Source of the DNA: JBLKSS01 sp047607725
Lineage (GTDB): Bacteria; Pseudomonadota; Gammaproteobacteria; Enterobacterales; Enterobacteriaceae
DNA: 13,687 nucleotides
Reading direction: 5' to 3'
NCBI RefSeq assembly: GCF_047607725.1
Contig: NZ_JBLKSS010000092.1
Span: 1-13,687, forward strand
Positions 7,531 through 13,667 of the stretch are shown here, piece after piece. The notes under the pieces were generated by a model. That model saw nothing but the letters and a program-made list of their open reading frames with translations. It was not told the origin of the DNA and made no database searches. Positions within the stretch are counted from its first letter, which is position 1; each line of letters begins with the position of its first letter. The position numbers and the translations under genes are program-made.

Positions 7531-8532
7531 TCACGCCTCGCGGGCGCCGAAACGCTGCGCGCGGCCGTGGGGTTCGCCCAGATCAAACTGCGGCCCGATA
7601 GAAATAATGTCGGGCGGGTTGAGGGTCGGATGACTGCGGAAATAATGGTGGCGAATATGGGCGAAATCCACCGTTTCGGCAATGCCCGGCAACTGATAAA
7701 TATCGCGCAAAAACCCCGATAAGTTCAAATAGTCGCTCAGGCGCTGACGATCGCATTTGAAGTGGGTGTGGTACACCGCATCAAAGCGGATAAGCGTGGT
7801 CCACAGCCGTAAATCCGCTTCGGTCAGGTGGAGACCGGTCAGATAGCGATGCCGGCCGAGGATCTCCTCCAGACGCGCCAGGGCCGCGAAAACCTCCTCC
7901 GCCGCCTCATCGTAGGCCTCTTGACGGGTAGCGAAGCCGGCTTTGTAGACGCCATTATTCACCTGCGGGTATACCCAGCCGTTGATCTCGTCAATGGCGG
8001 CGCGCAGGTCAGGGGGATAATAGTCGCCGGCCAGCGCGCCGGCGCCGTCGAACGCGTTATTGAACATCCGCAGGATATCCGCCGATTCATTGCTTACAAT
8101 GGTCTGTTGCTGCTTATCCCACAGCACCGACACCGTGACGCGGCCGCTGTAGCCGGGATCAGCCTGCAAATAGAGTTGATAAAGAAACGCTTTATCGAAC
8201 AGGGGGTCGCCGGTAGCGCCGGGAAAATCCCGGCTGAAGGTCCAGCCGTTCTCGAGCATCAGCGGGTGGACAACCGAGACGGGGATTAACTGGGATAATC
8301 CTTTCAACTGACGCATCAGCAGGGTGCGGTGCGCCCAGGGACAGGCCAATGACACGTAAAGATGGTAGCGGCCGGCTTCGGCGCGAAAGCCGCCACGCCC
8401 TTCGGGACCGGCGCTGCCGTCGGGCGTTATCCAGTTGCGGAACACCGACGCTGAGCGCTGAAAACGTCCGCTGCTGGCGGCGGTATCATCGTACTATTTG
8501 TCCTGCCACTGCCCCTCAACGAGTAACCCCAT
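7531..8532 (-). pseudogene. yqjG: yqjG, glutathionyl-hydroquinone reductase, nonsense codon at position 13
   Basis: YqjG-type enzymes (xi-class glutathione transferases) reductively remove glutathione from glutathionyl-hydroquinones. The gene starts at the ATG at 8530-8532, preceded by GAGAGGAG, and reads MGLLVEGQWQDK before an in-frame TAG at 8494-8496, where E. coli has Trp (TGG). The same frame continues with GRFQRSASVFRNW, the thioredoxin-fold active-site segment SLACPWAHR (Cys64 of the full frame), ENGWTF, SNESADILRMFN, HRYLTGLHLTEADLRLWTTL and SDYLNLSGFLRDIYQLPGI, with no other break over 320 codons. A single G-to-A change therefore appears to have inactivated it very recently. Restart at the GTG at 8443-8445 would give 304 residues still containing the Cys, so some activity cannot be excluded. 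It lies downstream of yqjF, as in E. coli. Confidence 0.88.
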
Positions 8533-8638
8533 GTCCACACTCCTCTCAACATCATGCCGTTCGGTTTTTCGACTCCCTGCACTCACCGTCCGCGGGAAAA
8601 TGCGGGGTGTCGGTTTTTTTACCCGCTTACGCCCTCCG

Positions 8639-8656
8639 CCCGCCTGGGCCGGCGGG
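8639..8656. repeat. GC-rich hairpin between yqjF and yqjG
   Basis: CCCGCC (8639-8644) pairs with GGCGGG (8651-8656) across a 6-base loop, 17 bp after the yqjF stop. No T run follows on the minus strand, so it may slow or partly stop transcription from yqjF to yqjG, or do nothing. The rest of the 140-bp gap holds no recognisable gene. Confidence 0.3.
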
Positions 8657-8672
8657 CTAGGGGGGCTCGCGG

Positions 8673-9074
8673 TTACCCTTTTTTATCGAGCAGGCGATCA
8701 ATGCTGAAGGCGCCAGGACCGCTCACCGCCAGCAGCAGATAGCCGCCGGCGATGGTCAGATTTTTCATAAAGTTGATCTGGTTACGGTTACCCGCCTGGG
8801 TAAAATCCGCATGGAAAATAAACTCCGTCAAAAGCGTAAATACCACGGTGATAAGCGCCACGCTGCGGGTCAGTAAGCCGAACAGAACCGCCAGACCGCC
8901 GCCAACTTCAAGCAAAATGGTCAATGGCAATAAAAAGCCCGGCACGCCCATCGCCGCCATATAGTGCTGGGTTCCGGCGTAACCTGTGCCCAGTTTGCCG
9001 TAGCCGGCCACAATAAACAGTATAGGCATCAATACACGTGCCACCAGCAAGGCGCTATCATCTAATTTTTTCAT
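8673..9074 (-). CDS. yqjF: YqjF, DoxX-family inner-membrane protein
   Basis: The 133-residue product matches E. coli YqjF (130): ARVLMPILFIVAGYGKL, GVPGFLLPLTILLEVGGGLAVLFGLLTR, TLLTEFIFHADF and NFMKNLTIAGGYLLLAVSGPG. It has four hydrophobic segments, at about residues 8-26, 45-66, 69-86 and 104-120, the DoxX/SURF4 layout. Biochemical function is not established. In E. coli it is induced by nitroaromatic compounds through YhaJ and lies in front of yqjG. Here an AGAGAG ribosome-binding site precedes the ATG, and the downstream yqjG is broken while yqjF is intact. Confidence 0.93.
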   Translation of the reverse strand: MKKLDDSALLVARVLMPILFIVAGYGKLGTGYAGTQHYMAAMGVPGFLLPLTILLEVGGGLAVLFGLLTRSVALITVVFTLLTEFIFHADFTQAGNRNQINFMKNLTIAGGYLLLAVSGPGAFSIDRLLDKKG

Positions 9075-9225
9075 GATTCTCTCTTGGTTTGTGTCTGCCG
9101 GCGCAATGCACGGCTAAGGCTTCTATGGAATGCGTCCCGCGGATGAGTGCGGCGGGGAGGACACCGGATGCAGGCAGTGTAATGCGCTGCTGTGGCCGGT
9201 GATAGCGAGTAAAACTGTCAGGATT

Positions 9226-9242
9226 AATCAGAAAAATTGAAT
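9226..9242. promoter_or_regulatory. LysR-type dyad upstream of yqjF resembling the yhaJ-proximal site
   Basis: AATCA-N7-TGAAT has the same spacing and nearly the same arms as ATTCA-N7-TGAAT at 6582-6598. It lies in the divergent region between yqjF and the TetR gene, about 150 bp from the yqjF start. Because YhaJ activates yqjF in E. coli, this is a candidate YhaJ site. The region is AT-rich, so a chance match is quite possible. Confidence 0.25.
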
Positions 9243-9267
9243 AAAAAAGAGCAATGAAAATGCTTCT

Positions 9268-9283
9268 AGACGACCGGTCCAAT
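9268..9283. promoter_or_regulatory. Candidate operator in front of the NemR-like gene
   Basis: AGACGACCGGTCCAAT, built around the 8-bp palindrome GACCGGTC (9272-9279), lies 18 bp before the proposed regulator start. A copy differing at one base (C to T) lies in front of the DJ-1 gene at 9965-9980. Two near-identical 16-bp palindromic sites before adjacent genes, one encoding a TetR repressor, strongly suggest its operators. The link is inferred. Confidence 0.7.
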
Positions 9284-9301
9284 CGATGCTATCTTCAGAG
9301 T

Positions 9302-9907
9302 ATGAACATGGCGACAAACACCGAAACCAACCCCGTTCGGGAAAGCATTCTGACTCATGGCCAGCGGATCATGGCCGGCAAGGGTTTTTCCGCTGTTGGG
9401 CTTAAAGAAATCCTGGCCGCAGCCGGCGTCCCGAAGGGGTCGTTTTATCACTACTTCGGTTCAAAAGAGGTGTTTGGCGAGGCGCTGCTGGAGAGCTATT
9501 TCGCGGACTATCTCACTGACCTTGACGCCACGCTGAGCGCACCCGACCAAAACATGGCGCAGCGCCTGATGGCGTATTGGCAGAACTGGCAGGACACCCA
9601 GTCTTTTCACGATTGCCAGGGCAAGTGTCTGGCGGTCAAGCTGGGCGCGGAGGTGGCCGATCTGTCTGAGGCGATGCGCCTGGCGCTCGCTCGCGGGACG
9701 TCTGGCATCACCCGTCGACTGGCGCGCGCCATTGAAGACGGCGTGGCGGAAGGGGCGCTAACCATCGAGGGTTCTCCTGCGGAGGTTGCGCAAAGCCTAT
9801 ACCAATTGTGGCTGGGCGCCAGCGTCATGGTCAAGATAGTCCGTCATACCCAGCCGTTTGCCACGGCCATAGCGACCACGCGTCACATTTTGCATCTTAC
9901 CCTCTGA
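9302..9907 (+). CDS. TetR-family repressor, NemR-like
   Basis: The product has the TetR layout: an N-terminal helix-turn-helix (residues about 12-58, LKEILAAAGVPKGSFYHYFGSKEVFG) and a C-terminal ligand domain. From the ATG at 9302 it is 201 residues, against 199 for E. coli NemR, and similarity extends through the sensor domain. KCLAVKLGAEVADLSEAMR aligns with the NemR segment holding redox-active Cys106, and LWLGASVMVKIV retains a Lys matching NemR Lys175. E. coli NemR derepresses detoxification genes on exposure to reactive chlorine, quinones and methylglyoxal. A longer start at 9254 would place the operator inside the coding region, and CAGAG just before 9302 favours the shorter form. It is divergent from yqjF and followed by its own terminator. 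This gene is absent from the E. coli yqjK-yqjF junction. Confidence 0.88.
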   Translation: MNMATNTETNPVRESILTHGQRIMAGKGFSAVGLKEILAAAGVPKGSFYHYFGSKEVFGEALLESYFADYLTDLDATLSAPDQNMAQRLMAYWQNWQDTQSFHDCQGKCLAVKLGAEVADLSEAMRLALARGTSGITRRLARAIEDGVAEGALTIEGSPAEVAQSLYQLWLGASVMVKIVRHTQPFATAIATTRHILHLTL

Positions 9908-9928
9908 CCGGAGGGAAAGAGATAAACA

Positions 9929-9951
9929 CACTTCCGCCGAAGTGCTTTTTT
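9929..9951 (+). terminator. Rho-independent terminator after the NemR-like gene
   Basis: CACTTC (9929-9934) pairs with GAAGTG (9939-9944) around a CGCC loop, followed by C and six T (9946-9951). It separates the regulator and DJ-1 gene into two transcription units, consistent with each having its own operator copy. A second small hairpin (CCCTC 9900-9904, GAGGG 9911-9915) spans the stop codon. Confidence 0.7.
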
Positions 9952-9964
9952 ATCTTTCGTATCA

Positions 9965-9980
9965 AGACGACCGGTCTAAT
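9965..9980. promoter_or_regulatory. Candidate operator in front of the DJ-1/PfpI gene
   Basis: AGACGACCGGTCTAAT matches the site at 9268-9283 at 15 of 16 positions and contains GACCGGTC (9969-9976). It lies 31 bp before the DJ-1 start codon, between the terminator at 9929-9951 and the ribosome-binding site GGAG at 10001-10004. The distance suits a repressor site at or just downstream of a promoter. Confidence 0.7.
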
Positions 9981-10011
9981 AATGACATCGCACGCCACCT
10001 GGAGAAAGACA

Positions 10012-10842
10012 ATGAAAGTATTAATGGTTTTGACCTCACACGACCGGCTCGGTAATACCGGCCGTAAAACCGGCTTCTGGCTGGAAGAATTGGCCGCGCC
10101 GTATTACGCCGCCTTCAAGGATGCCGGCGCCGAGATCGTGTTGGCCTCGCCTAACGGCGGCCAGCCGCCGCTCGATCCCAAAAGCAACGAGCCGGCTTTC
10201 CAGACCGGGGATACCCGCCGTTTCGAGGCCGATGCCCGGGTGATGGCGCAATTGGCCGCTACCGTGCGCCTGGACAGCGTAGCGCAGGCCGATTACGACA
10301 CGGTGTTTTACCCAGGCGGCTACGGTCCGCTATGGGACTTGCCCGAAGACAGGCATTCCATCGCGTTGATTACCGCCTTCCTGGCCGCCGGCAAGCCGAT
10401 AGCATTAGTTTGCCACACGCCGGGCGTGCTGCGTCACGTTAAGACCCCGGCGGGGAGGCCGCTGGTAGAGGGCAAGCATGTCACGGGCTTTAGCAACACT
10501 GAAGAAGCCGGCGTCGGCTTGACCGAGGTCGTGCCGTTTCTGGTTGAAGATGAGCTCAAGGCTTTGGGCGGCCTTTATGCCAAGGTGGAAGATTGGGCGC
10601 CTTACGTCGTCAGCGACGGACTGCTGATAACCGGCCAGAATCCAGCGGCGGGCGCGTCATCAAACCGATGCTTTGGGAGGCTGCATTGTCGCTATGCGGC
10701 AGGGCGCGCCGCTCGAGCCGGGCGAAGGCTAGCGGGTTTCCAGCGCCTTACGCACCATTTTGACCGCGCCCAGGATGCCAATGCCCCGTTTGGCCCAGCG
10801 CATAAGTCGGCTGGGGTGACGAACATTGTACAGCGCCAATAA
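10012..10842 (+). CDS. DJ-1/PfpI-family protein (class I glutamine-amidotransferase-like), C-terminus probably frameshifted
   Basis: The start at 10012 follows GGAGAAAGACA. Residues 1-211 match the roughly 225-residue DJ-1/PfpI group related to Hsp31: GFWLEELAAPYYAF with the acidic Glu25, EIVLASPNGG, DYDTVFYPGGYGPLWDL, the nucleophile elbow ALVCHTP with Cys134-His135, and GLLITGQNP near the end. Relatives act as glutathione-independent glyoxalases, deglycases or chaperones. Which applies here is unknown. After NPA the similarity stops. The open frame runs to 10842, 114 bp into convergent yqjK, as unmatched Arg/Ala-rich sequence. In the +1 frame from about 10655 the DNA reads TDALGGCIVAMRQG and stops at TAG 10730-10732, overlapping the yqjK stop. 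A one-base indel near 10650-10670 is therefore likely. The catalytic residues precede it, so the protein may remain active. Confidence 0.82.
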   Translation: MKVLMVLTSHDRLGNTGRKTGFWLEELAAPYYAAFKDAGAEIVLASPNGGQPPLDPKSNEPAFQTGDTRRFEADARVMAQLAATVRLDSVAQADYDTVFYPGGYGPLWDLPEDRHSIALITAFLAAGKPIALVCHTPGVLRHVKTPAGRPLVEGKHVTGFSNTEEAGVGLTEVVPFLVEDELKALGGLYAKVEDWAPYVVSDGLLITGQNPAAGASSNRCFGRLHCRYAAGRAARAGRRLAGFQRLTHHFDRAQDANAPFGPAHKSAGVTNIVQRQ

Positions 10843-11016
10843 GCTGGTGCCCGCAATTAGATAGCGGCGGAAACTTAACAGACACATCCAGCGCCGATCC
10901 CAAGGGGCGGTGGCGAGCTGCCACTGGCGGCTTTGCACGCCCAGCGCCTGGCGCTGTTGCCGGATTTGGTGCAACAGCAGCAGCTTTTTGGCGTGTTTCG
11001 GCTTGCTTTCGCTCAT
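10729..11016 (-). CDS. yqjK: YqjK, small inner-membrane protein
   Basis: The 95-residue product aligns with E. coli YqjK (99): LLLLHQIRQQRQALGVQSRQWQ as an amphipathic N-terminal helix, RRWMCLLSFRRYLIAGTSLLAL entering a membrane segment at about residues 48-64, then the conserved RHPSRLMRWAKRGIGI. YqjK belongs with YqjD and YqjE to a stationary-phase membrane-protein operon in E. coli. Its own role is not defined. Its ATG (11014-11016) overlaps the ancestral yqjE stop (11013-11015) in an ATGA arrangement, implying translational coupling. Because yqjE now stops 156 bases earlier, that coupling is probably lost. Confidence 0.85.
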   Translation of the reverse strand: MSESKPKHAKKLLLLHQIRQQRQALGVQSRQWQLATAPWDRRWMCLLSFRRYLIAGTSLLALYNVRHPSRLMRWAKRGIGILGAVKMVRKALETR

Positions 11017-11489
11017 TTCGCCTCCGCAATCCTGTCGCGCTGCTTACTTTTTACCGCTTCCTCGTGCTTGCGTGCGGCTTCTTCGTTTTTAATTTCATCC
11101 TGCAGCTTTTCAAGAATATTACGATCCACCTACAGCTCCTCGCGCGTGGAGCCAAGTAACGAGGATTTTCACGCTTTGGCTAAGGTCACCACCGCGCCGA
11201 CGATCGCCAGCAACAGCAATATGCCGGTCGTGGTGGCGATCGCCGTCAGGCGGTATTGCGGATCGATGGCCAGGATCACCAATACCAACAGACTCATCAG
11301 ACCAAACGCGGCAAACAGCAGCGTTATGCCGGCCATCATCAGCATCTGAATGATATTGGATTTCTCTTCCTCCAGCTCCACTACGGCCAGGCGCAGGCGG
11401 GTCTCTACCATACCGACGACAATAGTAAGGATTCGCTGGGCGATATTAAATAAGCCATTACCAGGGCCCTGGTTTTGCTGTTCGATCAT
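11013..11489 (-). pseudogene. yqjE: yqjE (DUF1469 membrane protein), C-terminal cytoplasmic tail cut by nonsense codons
   Basis: Codons 1-106 (11489 down to the TGA at 11169-11171) encode RLRLAVVELEEEKSNIIQML, two membrane segments (about 46-73 and 82-103) and DPQYRL between them, matching E. coli YqjE (134 residues). Beyond the TGA the same frame continues with KSSLLGSTREEL, a second in-frame TAG at 11130-11132, then VDRNILEKLQDEIKNEEAA and AVKSKQRDRIAEAK to a TGA at 11013-11015 that overlaps the yqjK ATG. The unbroken frame and perfect ATGA overlap show that the original gene had about 158 codons. Both stops fit transitions (CGA to TGA, CAG to TAG). The remaining 106 residues keep both membrane helices and might still fold. 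The start lies 5 bp after yqjD. Confidence 0.85.
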
Positions 11490-11494
11490 AATGA

Positions 11495-11800
11495 TTAGCG
11501 CCGTGTGATAAGTGCACCGAGGATAAAGCCGACCACGGCGCCAACGCCAATGCCCGCCCAGGGATATTCGTGTACGTATTCATCTGCTTTACTCGCCACC
11601 ACGCGGGTTTGCTCCGCCAGGCGTTCGCCGCTATCGCCAAGACGGCTGCGGATATCCTTAAGCGCGCTTTCCGCTTTGGTACGCAGTTTTTCAAACTCGG
11701 CTTTGGGCTTTTGCGCGGAACCACGCAACACTTCTTCCAGCGTATCCGCCAGTGATTTCAATTCCGCACGTAAATGTTCAGAAGTGGCATCTTTGACCAT
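11495..11800 (-). CDS. yqjD: YqjD (DUF883), ribosome-associated inner-membrane protein
   Basis: At 101 residues it has the same length as E. coli YqjD. It contains SEHLRAELKSLADTLEEVL and a heptad-rich, probably coiled-coil N-terminal part (about 6-60), QTRVVASKADEYVHEYPW, and a Gly-rich C-terminal membrane anchor (about 82-98, GIGVGAVVGFILGALI) ending in Arg-Arg. In E. coli, YqjD is a tail-anchored RpoS-dependent protein that binds 70S and 100S ribosomes in stationary phase. The start is preceded by GAGGGAG. It is the first gene of yqjD-yqjE-yqjK and looks intact, though yqjE behind it is truncated. Confidence 0.94.
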   Translation of the reverse strand: MVKDATSEHLRAELKSLADTLEEVLRGSAQKPKAEFEKLRTKAESALKDIRSRLGDSGERLAEQTRVVASKADEYVHEYPWAGIGVGAVVGFILGALITRR

Positions 11801-12219
11801 GGTTAGACTCCCTCAAGGTTTTGGCATCGGGGGGGAATAAGCCTTCGTCCACCCGACAAACCATTAATTATTTTTAACCATTCTATGCCCTGAGCCGTCT
11901 TGCCCGCCGGCGCTGATAGCGCCGATGAAACCTCCCGGCGTCATGAGACAGGCATGAAGCACGGCCTGCAACGGCGTACCGCGGGGTGAGAGGTCATTGC
12001 ACTGGGTGCGTTGAATCCGGGTCGTCATGCTAAAATCCAGAAGGGATTCTGATGTTTAGCGCTTAAGGTAAGCGTAGCCCCGGATCCGCTAAACCACAAA
12101 AAAGTGGTAACAATTTCTTAGGATTAATCCGGTTAAAGACAAGGCCGCCTGACGGCGCGTCGGACAGACGGTCGGCGAGCGCACCTGCTTGGCAAGGACG
12201 GCACGCCGAAGCGGCGGGG
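11801..12219. other. 419-bp non-coding region between yqjD and the mzrA remnant
   Basis: No plausible gene was found on either strand, and no recognisable remnant of yqjC, which occupies this place in E. coli. The yqjD promoter must lie here. TAGAAT reading leftward near 11881-11887 is a possible -10 element without a clear -35. The region contains a cluster of inverted repeats between 12041 and 12105 and a GCCG/CGGC hairpin near 12145-12157 that might end the yqjA-mzrA transcript weakly. Confidence 0.6.
12054..12094. repeat. Nested, mutually exclusive inverted repeats
   Basis: GTTTAGCG (12054-12061) is complementary to CGCTAAAC (12087-12094). Inside it, CGCTTA (12060-12065) pairs with TAAGCG (12069-12074) around AGG, sharing two bases with the outer arm. 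CAGAA/TTCTG just upstream and ACCAC/GTGGT just downstream are further short hairpins. On the + strand an extended -10-like TGCTAAAAT lies at 12028-12036. The repeats are seen directly; any RNA role is speculative. Confidence 0.45.
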
Positions 12220-12609
12220 TTAACCCAGACGCTCCTCATCGGCGGAAGGACGGTATAGCCACTGCCAGCCGCTATAGCGGCGGCTTTTCAGTATCGCGTA
12301 GCCCTCCGGCAGGTGACTTTACAGCACCAATTGCGCCGCCTGCGCTTGTTCCGGGGTGTCCAGATGAATAATCATACTGTCTTTGGCGGGGGTAATGCTT
12401 TTCACGCGGATACCGCGATCCTCAAGCAGCTGATAGAGAAAAAAACCGTCCGGCAGCGAACCACGTTCGCGGGCAACGGTGATTTGCAGTGTGCTGTCGT
12501 CGCGGCACAGCGTCGGCAATAACAGCGTCAGCGACACAAGCACCGCCACCGCCAGCAAACCGAGGCGGGAGCGCTTCATGAGGCCAAAACAACCTGACAC
12601 TTTCATCAT
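12220..12609 (-). pseudogene. mzrA: mzrA, modulator of EnvZ/OmpR, truncated by a nonsense codon
   Basis: MzrA is a small inner-membrane protein that binds EnvZ and links Cpx and EnvZ/OmpR signalling. The start is the ATG at 12607-12609, overlapping the yqjA stop. The product has one N-terminal membrane segment (about 15-34), then GSLPDGFFLYQLLEDRGIRVKSITP and DSMIIHLDTPEQAQAAQLVL, the conserved periplasmic domain, and ends at TAA 12319-12321 after 96 residues. The same frame continues with SHLPEGYAILKSRRYSGWQW to TAA at 12220-12222, giving 129 codons, close to the E. coli length of 127. A single base change thus removes about 33 C-terminal residues, roughly a quarter of the protein. Partial function is possible but not expected. 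Confidence 0.82.
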
Positions 12610-13277
12610 TCTTTATCCGAATCGGTAAGCCGTTTACGGCGCCAGATGACCACCAGCGAACTCACCAGCCCGATAGTCAAGAGCGCCAGCGGCGGCAGAA
12701 TCAGGCACAGCATCAATTCCTCTTCATAGCGCTGAAAAACCGGCGTTTTCCCGAGGATGAACCCAACTAGCGTTAAGATAAACACCCACAGAAAGGCGCT
12801 GATCCAATTAAAAAAATGAAAACGCGAACTTCCTAGGCCGGACAAACCGGCGATAGTCGGCAGCAGCGTACGCACAAACGCGACAAACCGGCCGATAAGC
12901 AAAGCCGAAAGCCCATGGCGATGAAACATCCGGTACGCCCGCTGATGATAATGCGCCGGCAGATGCGCCAGCCAGCTCTTGACCACCCGGTTATTTTCCA
13001 GCCATTTCCCCTGTATATAGCTAATCCAACTGCCCAAACTAGCGGCGATGGTCAGAAGCAACAGCACTAGAGGAAAATTCAGCGTCCCTTTCGTAATCAG
13101 CACGCCGATCAATATCAATAAACTGTCGCCGAGTAAAAAGGCGGCGGGCAGTAGGCCGTTCTCCAAAAAAAAGATGACAAACACCAGCAAATAAATGGTC
13201 CAAACCAGGCTAGGATCAGAAAGTGTTTCAAAATCCTGTTGCCATATGGCGTGCAACAGTTCCTTAAAGATATCCAT
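12606..13277 (-). CDS. yqjA: YqjA, DedA-family inner-membrane protein
   Basis: The 223-residue product aligns throughout with E. coli YqjA (220), a DedA-family membrane protein (now linked to polyprenyl-phosphate or phospholipid translocation) needed for alkaline-pH and drug tolerance. Key family residues occupy the E. coli positions: Glu39 (FFLENGLLPAAF), Asp51 (GDSLLILIGV), Arg130 and Arg136 (LLIGRFVAFVRTLLPTIAG). One oddity is Leu49 where the family has Pro (FLPGDSLL normally, FLLGDSLL here). LPAHYHQRA, FNWISAFLWV and GFILGKTPVF are also conserved. The ATG at 13275-13277 follows GAGAA. Its stop overlaps the mzrA start as ATGA, so the two were translationally coupled. Confidence 0.94.
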   Translation of the reverse strand: MDIFKELLHAIWQQDFETLSDPSLVWTIYLLVFVIFFLENGLLPAAFLLGDSLLILIGVLITKGTLNFPLVLLLLTIAASLGSWISYIQGKWLENNRVVKSWLAHLPAHYHQRAYRMFHRHGLSALLIGRFVAFVRTLLPTIAGLSGLGSSRFHFFNWISAFLWVFILTLVGFILGKTPVFQRYEEELMLCLILPPLALLTIGLVSSLVVIWRRKRLTDSDKE

Positions 13278-13547
13278 TGTGTATTCTCAACCATTGATGG
13301 CATGTCATCTACTGCCCGCCGCCGAATCGGAACAGAGCAAGCGAACCCGCGGCGTTGGCTTCAGAACGCGCGCTTACGCGCCTATCAGCCGCGAACGGTG
13401 AGGCAAACGCTTCTCTATCCGCGCCGGCGAAAACCCGTCCTTGCGTCTGAAGCGAGAGAAAACCGCGCGCGAAACGGCGGCTGGCGAACCGGCTAAAGTG
13501 TAAAAAAATCATCCATACTGTAACAAAACCAACTCCATTGAGACAGT
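13278..13547. other. Non-coding region between yqjA and the right-hand IS copy
   Basis: This 270-bp stretch should hold the yqjA promoter. On the minus strand an AT-rich segment (about 13501-13535) contains TTGTTA and T-rich sequence but no convincing -35/-10 pair. An open frame reaching in from the IS end has no recognisable relatives and is treated as chance. No exuR, the upstream neighbour in E. coli, is visible. Confidence 0.5.
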
Positions 13548-13640
13548 TGCAGATTCCGACGTATCCGATCATCTGTTCCGGCGACATCCGATCAGTTATT
13601 CCGATATTTTCCGATCACCCATTCCAGTGATATTCGATCA
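13548..13640 (-). repeat. Four 23-bp terminal repeats of the right-hand IS copy
   Basis: Units at 13548-13571, 13572-13594, 13595-13617 and 13618-13640 are the inverted counterparts of the array at 164-256 and keep the TGATCGG-N7-CGGAAT-N3 pattern and spacing. Confidence 0.75.
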
Positions 13641-13667
13641 CGTGTTCGCTCATCTTCTGACTCAGTT

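Noticed and set aside
7828..8289. 153-residue plus-strand frame opposite yqjG
   Set aside because: The minus strand matches YqjG throughout, and the plus frame has no ribosome-binding site or recognisable content.
9808..10011. In-frame upstream extension of the DJ-1 gene
   Set aside because: It overlaps the end of the TetR gene, a terminator and the operator. The GGAG-preceded ATG at 10012 begins the conserved region.
13309..13587. 92-residue minus-strand frame starting in the right IS end
   Set aside because: It starts at the same repeat-encoded codons as the left one and continues into unmatched sequence. No family features.
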